Shown here one piece after another: positions 35,760 through 44,998 of a stretch of 64,000 nt of DNA. Position 1 is the first letter of the stretch. The number at the start of each line of letters is the position of its first letter. The position numbers and the translations under genes are program-made. The DNA is from JAMQKA01 sp043951865 (GTDB lineage Bacteria > Bacteroidota > Rhodothermia > Balneolales > Balneolaceae). Below the pieces are notes generated by a model. It was not told the origin of the DNA and ran no database searches. It was given only the letters and a program-made list of their open reading frames with translations. The stretch covers positions 1-64,000 of the forward strand of contig NZ_JBINJF010000008.1 of NCBI RefSeq assembly GCF_043951865.1. The letters are read 5' to 3'.

Positions 35760-36632
35760 ATGAAGTGGATTGCTGACTCATACGCCAAAATAAATCTCGG
35801 GCTGCACGTACTGGAACGGCTGCCCACCGGGTACCACCGCATAGAAACCGGATTTGGCTTCATCAACTGGAGCGACCGGTTTGAAGTGCAAAAAGCCAGC
35901 CGCTGGCAGCTGGAGCTGGATACCGACGACGAGACGATCTCCGCCGGGGAAGATAATCTCATCAACCGGGCGGTGCGACAACTGAAAAAATATGTGGAGA
36001 TCAGCAACGCCTATCATATCAACGTTGACAAACGTATTCCGGCGGGCGGTGGCCTGGGCGGCGGGAGCAGCAATGCCGCCCTTATCCTGCGCATGCTCAA
36101 CAAAATTGAAAACCTGGGCCTGACAGATGAGGAACTGGCAGACCTTGGGCGGGATCTCGGCGCGGATGTACCGCTGTTCATCAAGGGACAAGCAGGCATA
36201 GGGAGCGGCGTGGGACACGAAATTCGCCCGCTCGACATTCAACCCGATTACTGGATTATCACCTGTTTCCCCAATGTAAAGAGCAGCACTCCCGAGGCCT
36301 ACCGCCACTGCCGGCCCAACCCGGAACCGGAGTTCGAGCTTGAAAAAACCCTTACGGAGACCGACCCCGAAGAGTGGCGCTTCACCCTCCAAAACGACCT
36401 CGAGCAATCGGTCCTGCCCCGCAACCACATTGTCGGCAACATGAAGGACCAGTTTTACGAATTTGGCGCCCTTTACGCCTCCATGAGTGGCAGCGGGTCC
36501 TCGGTCTACGGTCTCTTTGAACAAGACTTTGTAGCTACCAACGCCTATCACGGATTTGTAGACCTGGGATTTCCCACCAATATCACCAAACCGGGCTTTA
36601 AACCGGATCGCGGTATCTACCAAAAGGAATAA
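35760..36632 (+). CDS. ispE: 4-diphosphocytidyl-2-C-methyl-D-erythritol kinase
   Basis: IspE phosphorylates CDP-ME in the non-mevalonate isoprenoid pathway. 290 residues of the GHMP kinase fold: the substrate segment SYAKINLGLHVLERLPTGYH, the ATP-binding GGGLGGGSSNAALIL (96-110, PxxxGLGGGSS type), and the C-terminal SMSGSGSSVYGLF motif. All catalytic residues look intact. ATG at 35760. It lies about 150 bp downstream of cca in the same direction and may be co-transcribed with it. Confidence 0.96.
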   Translation: MKWIADSYAKINLGLHVLERLPTGYHRIETGFGFINWSDRFEVQKASRWQLELDTDDETISAGEDNLINRAVRQLKKYVEISNAYHINVDKRIPAGGGLGGGSSNAALILRMLNKIENLGLTDEELADLGRDLGADVPLFIKGQAGIGSGVGHEIRPLDIQPDYWIITCFPNVKSSTPEAYRHCRPNPEPEFELEKTLTETDPEEWRFTLQNDLEQSVLPRNHIVGNMKDQFYEFGALYASMSGSGSSVYGLFEQDFVATNAYHGFVDLGFPTNITKPGFKPDRGIYQKE

Positions 36633-36780
36633 ACCGTACATTCACTCCTGCCAGGGCAGCCAGCCCCTACCCCTCTCGCATCCCAAAAGAAGCCTTTTAT
36701 CGAAATAATTTCGTGCCTCACTTTTAATTGACCAATTAATACTTTTAATTAGCTGTTCATTTGAAAGAAATTTGGTCTAT

Positions 36781-39246
36781 ATGGAAAACAGTGCTACTCA
36801 CGTTGATCCGCGTACCGGAATGGACGTGGAATCGTTTAAACAGGACATTCACCAGCATCTCTACTACACTCTCGCAAAAGACAAGTACTCATCCACCGAA
36901 TGGGATATCTATCGCAGCGTGGTAATGTCGGTCATGGACCGGCTGCACGACCGCTGGATCGACACCCAGCAGCGCTATTACAGGCAGGATGTCAAGCGTG
37001 TCTATTACCTGTCGATGGAGTACCTGATCGGGCGCCTTCTCGACAACATGCTGATCAACCTGGGCATGCAGGATGAAGCGATACAGGCCTTTGAGGAGAT
37101 GGGCCTCGATTACGAAAAAATCCGCGAGGTGGAGGTGGATGCGGGCCTCGGCAACGGCGGGCTCGGGCGGCTGGCCGCGTGCTATCTCGATTCGATGGCA
37201 ACCCTCGGTATTCCCTCCATCGGGTACGGGATCCGGTATGATTACGGAATTTTTGACCAGGAGATCGAGGATGGCTGGCAAGTGGAAAAGGCAGACCTTT
37301 GGCTCCAGTACGGCTACCCCTGGAACATGGTGCGTCCCAAGGTGGAATACCCGGTCCACTTTTACGGGGAAACGGTTTCTCACATGGGAGACGACGGTGA
37401 ACTCCATTTTGAGTGGAAAAACACCCATGATGTGCTTGCCGTGGCCTACGACACCCCGATTCCCGGGTACAAAAATGATATCGTAAATCACCTCCGGCTT
37501 TGGAAAGCCACCGCCTCTCACGAATTTGACCTGAAAAGTTTCAACCAGGGCGACTACATCGATGCGGTGCGCGACAACATGCTGGAGGAAAATATCTCCC
37601 GCGTCCTCTACCCCAATGACAAGGTGTTCAAGGGACAGGAACTGCGGTTGAAGCAGGAATATTTCCTTGTTTCCGCCTCTGTACAAGATGCTATCCGGCG
37701 GTTCAAAAAGCAGCATGACGACTTCCGGAAACTGCCCGAAAAAGTCGCTTTTCAATGCAACGACACCCATCCCAACCTGGCGGTACCTGAACTCATGCGC
37801 ATCCTGATGGATATCGAAGGCCTGAACTGGGATACCAGCTGGAATATCACCACCCAATGCATCAACTATACCAATCACACCCTGATGCCGGAGGCCCTCG
37901 AAAAATGGCCGATCTCGCTGATGCAAAACCTGCTGCCGCGGCATACACAAATTATCCACGAGATCAACCGGCGGTTTATGGATGAGATCAGGGCCGAGTT
38001 TCCCGATGACGAAGACCGGGTCAGCCGCATGCGCATCGTCGGGGAAGAGATGGATCCGGTTGTCGAGATGGGGCCGCTGGGCATCGTGGCTGCCAACAAG
38101 ATCAACGGGGTGTCGAAGATCCACTCCGACCTGATGAAGAAGACCATCTTCAAGGATTATGCCGAACTTTACCCCGACAAGTTCACCAATGTCACCAACG
38201 GGATCACCCCGCGCCGCTGGCTGAAACAGTGCAATCCCGGCCTGTCAAGCCTGATTTCGGAACACATCGGCGACGACTGGCTGACCGACCTGAAACAGCT
38301 GAAAAAGGTGGAGCAGTTTGCCGACGACGAGGCCTTTAAGAACCGCTTCGGCGAGATCAAGCGGGAGAACAAAAAGCGCCTCGCTGGCTACATCAAGCGG
38401 GAGCTTGATATCGATGTAAATCCCGATTCTATTTTCGACATCCAGATCAAGCGTATCCACGAGTACAAGCGACAACTAATGGCGGCATTGCACGTCATTA
38501 CGCTGTACAACCGTATCAAGGATAACCCGGAAGCCGACATACAGCCGCGCACTGTCATTTTCGGCGGAAAAGCGGCGCCGGGCTACACCACCGCCAAACA
38601 GCACATCAAGCTGATCAACAATATTGGCCGCAAGGTGAACAATGATCCCGATGTAGGCGATAAATTAAAATGTATTTTCCTGCCTAACTACCGCGTTTCA
38701 CTGGCTGAAAAAATGATTCCCGCAGCCGATCTTTCTGAGCAGATTTCGACGGCCGGCATGGAGGCTTCCGGCACTGGCAATATGAAGTTTGCGCTGAACG
38801 GCGCCCTTACAATCGGCACGCTTGACGGGGCCAATATCGAGATTCGCAACCAGGTGGGAGACGAAAACATCTTCATCTTCGGTCTCGAAGTCGACGACAT
38901 CGAGCGACTCCGTTCGGAAGGATATAATCCCCAGGAATACTACCAGGAAAACAAGGAACTGCGCAAAGCGCTCGACCAGATACGGGACGGATTCTTCAGC
39001 CCCGAAAAACCGGACCTGTTCCAGCCTGTTATCAATAACCTGCTGCATCACGGCGACTATTTTATGGTTCTGGCCGATTATGAAGCCTATGTCAAAAAAC
39101 AGGAAGAGGTCGAAAAAGTCTACCGCAACAAGCAGGATTGGTACAAGCGGGCCATTATCAATGTGGCCCATATGGGCTTTTTCTCCTCGGACCGCTCGAT
39201 CTCGGATTATGCGGAACGAATCTGGGATATCGAACCGATCAAATAA
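36781..39246 (+). CDS. glgP: Glycogen/starch phosphorylase
   Basis: GT35 enzyme that releases glucose-1-phosphate from alpha-1,4-glucans using pyridoxal phosphate. 821 residues. The ATG at 36781 is preferred over a TTG three codons upstream. Landmarks are YLSMEYLIGRLLDNMLINLG, EVEVDAGLGNGGLGRLAACY, FQCNDTHPNLAVPELMRIL, TNGITPRRWL, DIQIKRIHEYKRQLM, and the PLP-lysine block EASGTGNMKFALNGALTIGT. No phosphoserine-type regulatory N-terminus is seen, as expected for bacteria. No other glycogen gene is linked. Confidence 0.97.
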   Translation: MENSATHVDPRTGMDVESFKQDIHQHLYYTLAKDKYSSTEWDIYRSVVMSVMDRLHDRWIDTQQRYYRQDVKRVYYLSMEYLIGRLLDNMLINLGMQDEAIQAFEEMGLDYEKIREVEVDAGLGNGGLGRLAACYLDSMATLGIPSIGYGIRYDYGIFDQEIEDGWQVEKADLWLQYGYPWNMVRPKVEYPVHFYGETVSHMGDDGELHFEWKNTHDVLAVAYDTPIPGYKNDIVNHLRLWKATASHEFDLKSFNQGDYIDAVRDNMLEENISRVLYPNDKVFKGQELRLKQEYFLVSASVQDAIRRFKKQHDDFRKLPEKVAFQCNDTHPNLAVPELMRILMDIEGLNWDTSWNITTQCINYTNHTLMPEALEKWPISLMQNLLPRHTQIIHEINRRFMDEIRAEFPDDEDRVSRMRIVGEEMDPVVEMGPLGIVAANKINGVSKIHSDLMKKTIFKDYAELYPDKFTNVTNGITPRRWLKQCNPGLSSLISEHIGDDWLTDLKQLKKVEQFADDEAFKNRFGEIKRENKKRLAGYIKRELDIDVNPDSIFDIQIKRIHEYKRQLMAALHVITLYNRIKDNPEADIQPRTVIFGGKAAPGYTTAKQHIKLINNIGRKVNNDPDVGDKLKCIFLPNYRVSLAEKMIPAADLSEQISTAGMEASGTGNMKFALNGALTIGTLDGANIEIRNQVGDENIFIFGLEVDDIERLRSEGYNPQEYYQENKELRKALDQIRDGFFSPEKPDLFQPVINNLLHHGDYFMVLADYEAYVKKQEEVEKVYRNKQDWYKRAIINVAHMGFFSSDRSISDYAERIWDIEPIK

Positions 39247-39254
39247 ACGGTCTC

Positions 39255-39283
39255 GTGGGGTGCACCTTCCCCGTGCGTCCCAC
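39255..39283. terminator. Hairpin between convergent glgP and cytochrome c genes
   Basis: GTGGGGTGCAC pairs with GTGCGTCCCAC with G-T wobbles and a 7-nt loop. It lies between the glgP stop and the convergent cytochrome c stop. There is no T-run, so this is a likely but weak bidirectional terminator. Confidence 0.4.
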
Positions 39284-39289
39284 ACCCCG

Positions 39290-40258
39290 TTATTGAATAT
39301 CCGAAGAAAAGGCCGTCACCTTGTGTTCAACCGGAGCTACTGTTCGCAGGTAGGCATAAATAGCCTTTAAATCATCCTCGTGCATTCCGCCAAATGAAGT
39401 CCAGGGCATTTCGGTATTGAACTGTTGCTCTTTTACCGCACGCACTCCTGCGACATAGGATTTAAAACGGGCCACAAACTTTTCTTCCGTCCAGGTTCCT
39501 ATTCCGGTTGCCGTATCCGGCGTAATATTTGATGAACGCGCCACGCCTCCCGTGGGCATCGGAAATTCAAATCCACCGGCCAGCTCCAGTCCCGGCAGCG
39601 GCTGACCCTGCGCATCCTTTGGTGTGTGGCAGCTGGAACAGCTCGCGGCATTTACGAGATACCGGCCATAGGCTATCGTATCGGTCTTTGGCGGGCGGGG
39701 CTGTGGGTTCGGGTCCCGGGGAATCGTCTTGACTATCAAGTTCATCGGGAATTCAAGCTCCGAATCTGGCACCTCCTGTTCGATCGGATCCAGCGTGCGC
39801 ACGTAGGCGATGATGGAAAAAATATCCTCGCGGTCCATCTCAGCGTAGTGCTGATAGGGCATCAGGGGAAACAGGGCATTCCCGTCCCTGTCAACTCCGG
39901 CGGTAATAGCCCGGTACAGCTCGCCATCGGTCCAGTTTTTCAAATTGTAAGGCGTGATGTTTGCAGCATACAACCGGCCGACGCCCTCCTCCACAAAGGG
40001 AGCCAGATTACCCCCGCCGATACGGGAAGAGTCGATCGGTTGCGAAAAAATTTGGTGCTGCCTGTTGGTGTGACAAGTCGTACAAACAGTTACATTTTCC
40101 ACCAGGTATCGGCCGCGCTCTACCCGCTCATCTGTATATTCAATTTCCAGCTTTGGTGGTTCACTCACGTTTGGCAATACAAGTGAGAAGTAAATAATCC
40201 CGATGACAATTCCGGTCGCAATAAACCCAACACTCCCAAATAAAATATTCTTTATCAT
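39290..40258 (-). CDS. Membrane-anchored dihaem cytochrome c
   Basis: A single N-terminal helix (about 8-29) anchors a periplasmic protein with two haem-binding motifs: CTTCH (59-63) and CSSCH (207-211). Methionine ligand candidates are in LMPYQHYAEMDRED and later EMPWTSFGGM. The two domains are repeats of the same fold (ERGRYLVENVTVCTTCHTN and YGRYLVNAASCSSCHTP). Such cytochromes accept electrons from periplasmic dehydrogenases, often alcohol or aldehyde oxidoreductases. Start ATG 40258, preceded by AGGGGG. Divergent from the MarR gene, with a 113-bp shared spacer, which suggests regulation by it. Confidence 0.9.
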   Translation of the reverse strand: MIKNILFGSVGFIATGIVIGIIYFSLVLPNVSEPPKLEIEYTDERVERGRYLVENVTVCTTCHTNRQHQIFSQPIDSSRIGGGNLAPFVEEGVGRLYAANITPYNLKNWTDGELYRAITAGVDRDGNALFPLMPYQHYAEMDREDIFSIIAYVRTLDPIEQEVPDSELEFPMNLIVKTIPRDPNPQPRPPKTDTIAYGRYLVNAASCSSCHTPKDAQGQPLPGLELAGGFEFPMPTGGVARSSNITPDTATGIGTWTEEKFVARFKSYVAGVRAVKEQQFNTEMPWTSFGGMHEDDLKAIYAYLRTVAPVEHKVTAFSSDIQ

Positions 40259-40371
40259 ATCCCTAACCCCCTGATTTTATTACTGTTAATGATGAAAAAA
40301 TATTAAAAAAAAGAACATCTTACCTATAATTTTCGAGTTGCCCGTCCAGAGTAAATCTGTATTTTAATGAT

Positions 40372-40797
40372 ATGGAATTTTCACAAAACAGATACCGGGA
40401 CTGCCTCTATTTTACCACCAATGTTCTCTCGCGCAGGTTGACAAGTATTGCCGAGGAGGCGTTTACTCCCCTGGGACTGTCTCCATCCTACGCTTACCTG
40501 CTGATGACGGTCAACGAGCAACCCGGAATCCGCCCGGGCCAGATCAGCCGGGAGCTGGAGCTGAGTCCCTCTACCGTAACACGGCTGCTCGACAAAATGG
40601 AGCATCGCGGCTACCTCGAGCGCACCTCTGCAGGGCGTGCTACGGAAGTGCACCCCACCGGAAAAAGCCTTGACCTGCAACCCCGGCTGCAGCAGGTTCA
40701 GGATGAGCTCCGGTCGACCATCGCCAGGGAGCTGGGCGAACGCTACACCGAGGTGCTCACTGAAATGACCTACACGGCTGTAGACAAGCTCGATTGA
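40372..40797 (+). CDS. MarR-family transcriptional regulator
   Basis: 141 residues of the winged-helix MarR fold. The N-terminal dimer helix precedes LGLSPSYAYLLMTVNEQPGI. The DNA-recognition segment is RPGQISRELELSPSTVTRLL, and the wing reads LERTSAGRATEVHPTGKS. It stands opposite the cytochrome c gene with a 113-bp spacer. I see no palindrome in that spacer matching the one at 49845-49862, so it cannot be assigned to the mhq-like operon. Confidence 0.9.
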   Translation: MEFSQNRYRDCLYFTTNVLSRRLTSIAEEAFTPLGLSPSYAYLLMTVNEQPGIRPGQISRELELSPSTVTRLLDKMEHRGYLERTSAGRATEVHPTGKSLDLQPRLQQVQDELRSTIARELGERYTEVLTEMTYTAVDKLD

Positions 40798-40930
40798 GTG
40801 CTGCGTTGCAATTTCACCCTCCCCGCTCCATGCTCGAAAGATGGTATTCTCGTCCCGCATCCACCCGGAATTTACGTTTAGCAAAGTGATTACTCTCCGC
40901 GAGTGACTGCCCGAGAAAACAGGGAGAACG

Positions 40931-42310
40931 CTACCGGTATTTTTGCGCGATCTTCTCCAGTCGGTTATCTATCTCCTCTTTGCTCAACCAGTTGCCGCGA
41001 TACATCACGCCGGCAATCGTCTCCGAGTTGCTGATATCTTCCAGCGGATTGGACTCCAGCAGCACCAGGTCGGCCATTTTTCCCTCCTCTATGGTCCCGG
41101 TATTCTCCAGATCCTGCAGGTACTGCGCGGTGTTGTAGGTACCGGTTTCCAGGGCCTGGTAGGGCGTCAGGCCCGCTTCGACGATATAACGGAGTTCATG
41201 ATGCATGGAAAACCCGGGAACGTTAAAAATTTGCGGTGCATCCGATCCGAGCAACAGGTTTGCACCCTCATCATGTAACGCCTTGATGATGTCGCGGCGC
41301 AGCTGCAGGTATTCCGTGGCCAGCTCTTCTGAGTAGGCCTCATTACCGGTTATCGACTGTTTGCTGCTGATCCACTCCGAGACCGTTTCATCGGGCATGT
41401 ACTGGAATTCCGGGCGCCGGGCAAACTCTTCAGCCGATTCCAAACCCAGTACATGTTCCAGCAGGGCCTGGGTTGGCACGTTCCAGGTTCCCCCTTCGGC
41501 AGTCATTTGCGCTACCTCCGGTATCCTGTTGCGGTCTGCCACGGGTGTGAGATGCATGCCAAAATATATGACACCCGGATCCTCTATCTGGTCGAGATCC
41601 ACCGTGTCGGGGACCAGGGCGTCAACATATTTATCCAGGTGATCCACCGTGGTCTGACCCGCTTCAATAGCCCGCTCAAGTCCCACCGATGCGGGAATGT
41701 GACCGGAAAATTCAATCCCGACGCTGTTGGCCTCATCGGCAATTGCGTTGTACTCTTCCAGGCTGAGGCCCGGAAATATCTTCAGAAAGTCGTACCCCGC
41801 CTTGTGCTGGTCGCGAACGCGCTGGCGGGCCTGCTCCACATTTTGGATGCTGCCGCCGCTGAACCCCGGTCCGGAGGTATAAATGCGGGGACTTACGATC
41901 TCATCCCGCGCCGCCTGCTCCCGAAGTTCGAGATGCAGCGGCTGCCCGAGCATTCCCCGTATCGTAGTTATGCCGTTGGCAAGATACAGGAACAGCACAT
42001 CTTCAATATATGCGCGATCGGCATCTTCCGGGGGGATGTGGGCGTGCATCTCCGACAAGCCGGGGATCAGGTATCCACCCTGACCATCGATCCGTTCAGC
42101 CTCCTCCGGCGCCTGCAGTTGACCGGCTTCCGCAATGCGTATGATGCGATCGCCAGCGATAAACAGCGTGCGATCCTGCTGTATCTCTCCCTCATTATTC
42201 ATCGAAATGATATGCACATTTTCAATCACCTTGTCGGCATCCACAACCTCTTGCGAGGTGCATCCCACCGAAAGTCCCAATAACAATAAAAATACAAGTT
42301 TTATCTTCAT
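40931..42310 (-). CDS. Amidohydrolase-family lipoprotein
   Basis: About 459 residues from the ATG at 42310 (MKIKLVFLLLLGLSVGCTSQ). The lipobox gives a lipidated Cys17. The frame extends 50 codons upstream but that extension lacks a signal and is rejected. Motifs of imidazolonepropionase-like amidohydrolases are the first HxH pair in GLSEMHAHIPP, a metal-bridging Lys candidate in YDFLKIFPGLS, later His in EFSGHIP and TVDHLDKY, and GSDAPQ with the Asp ligand near the end. The closing MADLVLLESNPLEDI is typical. A secreted, lipid-anchored amide hydrolase; substrate unknown. Repeat A lies upstream. Confidence 0.88.
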   Translation of the reverse strand: MKIKLVFLLLLGLSVGCTSQEVVDADKVIENVHIISMNNEGEIQQDRTLFIAGDRIIRIAEAGQLQAPEEAERIDGQGGYLIPGLSEMHAHIPPEDADRAYIEDVLFLYLANGITTIRGMLGQPLHLELREQAARDEIVSPRIYTSGPGFSGGSIQNVEQARQRVRDQHKAGYDFLKIFPGLSLEEYNAIADEANSVGIEFSGHIPASVGLERAIEAGQTTVDHLDKYVDALVPDTVDLDQIEDPGVIYFGMHLTPVADRNRIPEVAQMTAEGGTWNVPTQALLEHVLGLESAEEFARRPEFQYMPDETVSEWISSKQSITGNEAYSEELATEYLQLRRDIIKALHDEGANLLLGSDAPQIFNVPGFSMHHELRYIVEAGLTPYQALETGTYNTAQYLQDLENTGTIEEGKMADLVLLESNPLEDISNSETIAGVMYRGNWLSKEEIDNRLEKIAQKYR

Positions 42311-42567
42311 GGTGTCAGCCCTTTTGAATGAGTTTAAAATGAATGTTTTGCCTTCCTCAATCCCTTCTTTTTGGCAACAGGTACTACAACACACCGGTTC
42401 TCGGTGCCTGTTGAGTAATAAAATAGTTTTGCCGGCGATATGATCAAAATTGACCCGCAAGTTCTTTTATGGCAAATTGATCGTTTTTAAAACAGATCAA
42501 CAACGTACCAAATTTGCAACCTTCGGCGCAATCACATCTCCTGGATGATACGGAATAGTGCATTGTA

Positions 42568-42742
42568 AAGTCCCGGATTTTATCTTTTCCTGACATAACG
42601 CGGATACCATCAGTCAGGCTGATCTACATGGATAGATCATTGAAAGTACTTGGAACAACTATTCTGTGGTTAATCCGCAGTATCAGCCTCATCTGCGTTC
42701 AAGTATCCCGTAAACCCGAATATTCATGGTTGACATATGGCA
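42568..42742 (+). repeat. Dispersed repeat A, copy A2
   Basis: This copy runs from AAGTCCCGGATTTTATC through AGTATCAGCCTCATCTGCGT to AAACCCGAATATTCATGGTT and GACATA. It aligns over its full length with copy A3 (60453-60618) and, in the second half, with A1 (2011-2104). It sits between the amidohydrolase and UBP-finger genes. It contains no gene. Confidence 0.6.
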
Positions 42743-42778
42743 TAGCACGATGGATAAATTCAAAACCCAACAGCTACA

Positions 42779-43066
42779 CTAGCCTTTGCGGATCGCCCTG
42801 TTTTGCGAATTCAGAAAAAGCTTGTCTATATAGCAGTAGCGCCACGTTTCACCCGGTTCCACCGACCGGATCAGCGGGTGCCCGGTCTGCCGGTAATGCT
42901 TTCGGGCGTGCCGGTTTTTTGAAGAATCACAACATCCCACGTGACCACAAACCAGGCACATACGCAGATGCACCCACTGATCGCCCTGCGCTTCGCATTC
43001 GGGACAAACCGTTTGATCGGTTCCTGTCACTTGTATCTGATCAAGGTGTGTACACTCCATATCCAT
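42779..43066 (-). CDS. UBP-type zinc finger protein (95 aa)
   Basis: The whole protein is a single UBP-type zinc finger. Ligand positions are visible as Cys5-His7 (MDMECTHL), CPEC, CLVCGHVGCCDSSKNRHARK and HYRQTGHPLI, then the aromatic WRYCYID. Eukaryotic relatives bind the free ubiquitin C-terminus, but bacterial ones have no ubiquitin and an unknown role. Start ATG 43066. It lies alone between repeat A and the antiporter gene. Codon use matches its neighbours. Confidence 0.88.
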   Translation of the reverse strand: MDMECTHLDQIQVTGTDQTVCPECEAQGDQWVHLRMCLVCGHVGCCDSSKNRHARKHYRQTGHPLIRSVEPGETWRYCYIDKLFLNSQNRAIRKG

Positions 43067-43150
43067 ATTGAATCATGTGTTAAATCCGTTTATTTGTCCA
43101 AAATTTGCACTCTTCAGTTAAAAGCATTGTTGAAATTTTTATGAAAAATT

Positions 43151-44731
43151 TCAACGGTCCGGGATTCCAACTTCCGTATTCAGTATCAACTCTTCCGAAC
43201 CGTCGTCACCGAAAAGGCTCAACTCCGCCAGTTTGCGTCCGGCCTGCGTGATGGGGAGACACACAGCCGTAGCCCCGGCCTCTCTCAATGCGCGGTGTTC
43301 TTCATCCCGCATCGTTAGAGCATAAATGGATCCTTTAAACCTGTTTGACCGCATATATTTTGTCGCATTAATTTTCGCATCCGGCGTACCAACGGCCAAA
43401 ATAACGGCCTGGATATTATCCAGCTCCATATTGCTCCAAAGCTCAATATCCTGCATATCACCATATATTACACGCCGTCCCTCCTCGATATTTTGCTGAA
43501 TCCGCGCCGGGTCAATATCCACGCCGACGACCTGTTTCTTCTCTTTTTTCAGGCGGTCGTATGCGGCCTTCCCTGCATTCCCCATGCCAACGACCAGGTA
43601 TTCGGCGGCTCCGAGGGAGATCGTTTGCTGGTCGGGATGGCGAACGTCGCGCTCAAACCGGCTGAGAAACAGCTCCATCCGTTTCCACAACGCTTCTTCC
43701 CAGATCGAAAGCGGGGCGTTGAGCGCAAAGGAGATCGCTGTGAGCAGGGCAAAAGCCACGACCACTCCCCCGGGTATAAATCCCGCAGAAGCCGCAACTG
43801 AACCCGCAATCAGCGTAAATTCACTGTATGAGGTAAGAGAAATTGTGGCGATAAACGAGGTACGGGCCCTCAGCTTAAAAAACAGCATAAGCGCAAAAAA
43901 CAGCACCGCTTTCAACGGCAGAAGGGCAACGGCGACCAGCGCCAGGTAAAAGTCCTGCAGTCCGGGGAGTCCCGCCAGCCCCACTTCAAGGAAAAAGCCC
44001 ACCAGGAAAGCCTCTTTCAGGCCCCATAATTTTTTTGACAGCTCGTCTGCCACTTCGTGACCGGAAAGCAGCATGCCCGCAACAAGAGCCCCGAGTTCGG
44101 AGGAGAGTCCCACCCCCTCAAAAACGGCTCCACCGCCCATCGCCAGCATCAGTGCAAACAGCAGTTTGAGCTCCTCTTCGTTGCTCAGCTCAACAATTTT
44201 TATTACTCCCGGCCGGATCAGGGGCAGCCCCAGCAGGGCAAGACTCCAGGGTGAGGGCGTCGTTCCACTGGTCAGCCCCAGCAGCACAATGGCCACGATA
44301 TCCTGCACTATCAGGATTCCAATAGCCACCCGACCGTGAAAAGCACCCAGTTCGCCCCTGCGCTCCAGATTTTTAGCCGTCAACACGGTACTCGAAAACC
44401 CGAGCACCACGGCTATAATCAGGGACGCCAGGATGCTGTATCCAAAAAGAAGGGCAATGGGTACAAAGATGCCGATGCTAAGCAGCAGGTGAATACCTCC
44501 TGTGCCCAGAACCTCAATCCTGACAATATTTTTAAGCCGCAGGTGCAGTCCCACGGTAAAGAGCAGGAACAGCACCCCGAGATGCGCCACTTCATGAAGC
44601 GCCTGCCCCGCCTCGTAGCCGTAAGCCGAAAGAATGACCCCCGCTGCCAGATAGCCGACCAGCGGCGGCAGCTTAACCCGGGAAACCAGCATCCCGAACA
44701 AGAAAGCCATGCCTATCCATAAAATATCCAT
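43151..44731 (-). CDS. CPA2-family cation:proton antiporter with RCK_N domain (KefB/YbaL-like)
   Basis: 526 residues. About 12 membrane helices with the EVAHLGVLFLLFTVGLHLRL start, ARRGELGAFHG-type loop and GVGLSSELGALVAGMLLSGH segment typical of CPA2 antiporters. From about residue 375 a TrkA-N (RCK_N) domain begins: YLVVGMGNAGKAAYDRLKKE, GVDIDPARIQQNIEEGRRV and YGDMQDIELWSNMELDN, giving NAD(H)-controlled gating. It exports K+ or Na+ in exchange for protons. There is no glutathione-linked partner (KefF/KefG) nearby. Confidence 0.9.
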   Translation of the reverse strand: MDILWIGMAFLFGMLVSRVKLPPLVGYLAAGVILSAYGYEAGQALHEVAHLGVLFLLFTVGLHLRLKNIVRIEVLGTGGIHLLLSIGIFVPIALLFGYSILASLIIAVVLGFSSTVLTAKNLERRGELGAFHGRVAIGILIVQDIVAIVLLGLTSGTTPSPWSLALLGLPLIRPGVIKIVELSNEEELKLLFALMLAMGGGAVFEGVGLSSELGALVAGMLLSGHEVADELSKKLWGLKEAFLVGFFLEVGLAGLPGLQDFYLALVAVALLPLKAVLFFALMLFFKLRARTSFIATISLTSYSEFTLIAGSVAASAGFIPGGVVVAFALLTAISFALNAPLSIWEEALWKRMELFLSRFERDVRHPDQQTISLGAAEYLVVGMGNAGKAAYDRLKKEKKQVVGVDIDPARIQQNIEEGRRVIYGDMQDIELWSNMELDNIQAVILAVGTPDAKINATKYMRSNRFKGSIYALTMRDEEHRALREAGATAVCLPITQAGRKLAELSLFGDDGSEELILNTEVGIPDR

Positions 44732-44998
44732 AGAAACAGGATTGAGAAAATTGGCGGATGAGACAATCTAACAATACTTTTCATAATAGGGAATTACACA
44801 TTACAGAAAGCGCAGCAAAAGGATGGCGATAGCCGGATATCAACACGTTCTCGCATTCGAGTGCACTCCGAGTTGTCCCGAACCGATCAGGATATGCTCT
44901 CATCCGTTCATAATGAACATGCAAAAAATTCAGGAACATTGCCTGGCTACGCAAGAATGGTTAACCTTCCACTTTTCAAAAAAATACCGTTATTTTTT

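Noticed and set aside
36889..38124. 411-codon minus-strand frame inside glgP
   Set aside because: Same reason: glgP is complete and the antisense product has no family-like sequence.
40372..40797. The MarR gene as regulator of the mhq-like operon
   Set aside because: It is 9 kb away, divergent from a cytochrome c gene, and its own promoter region lacks the 18-bp palindrome.
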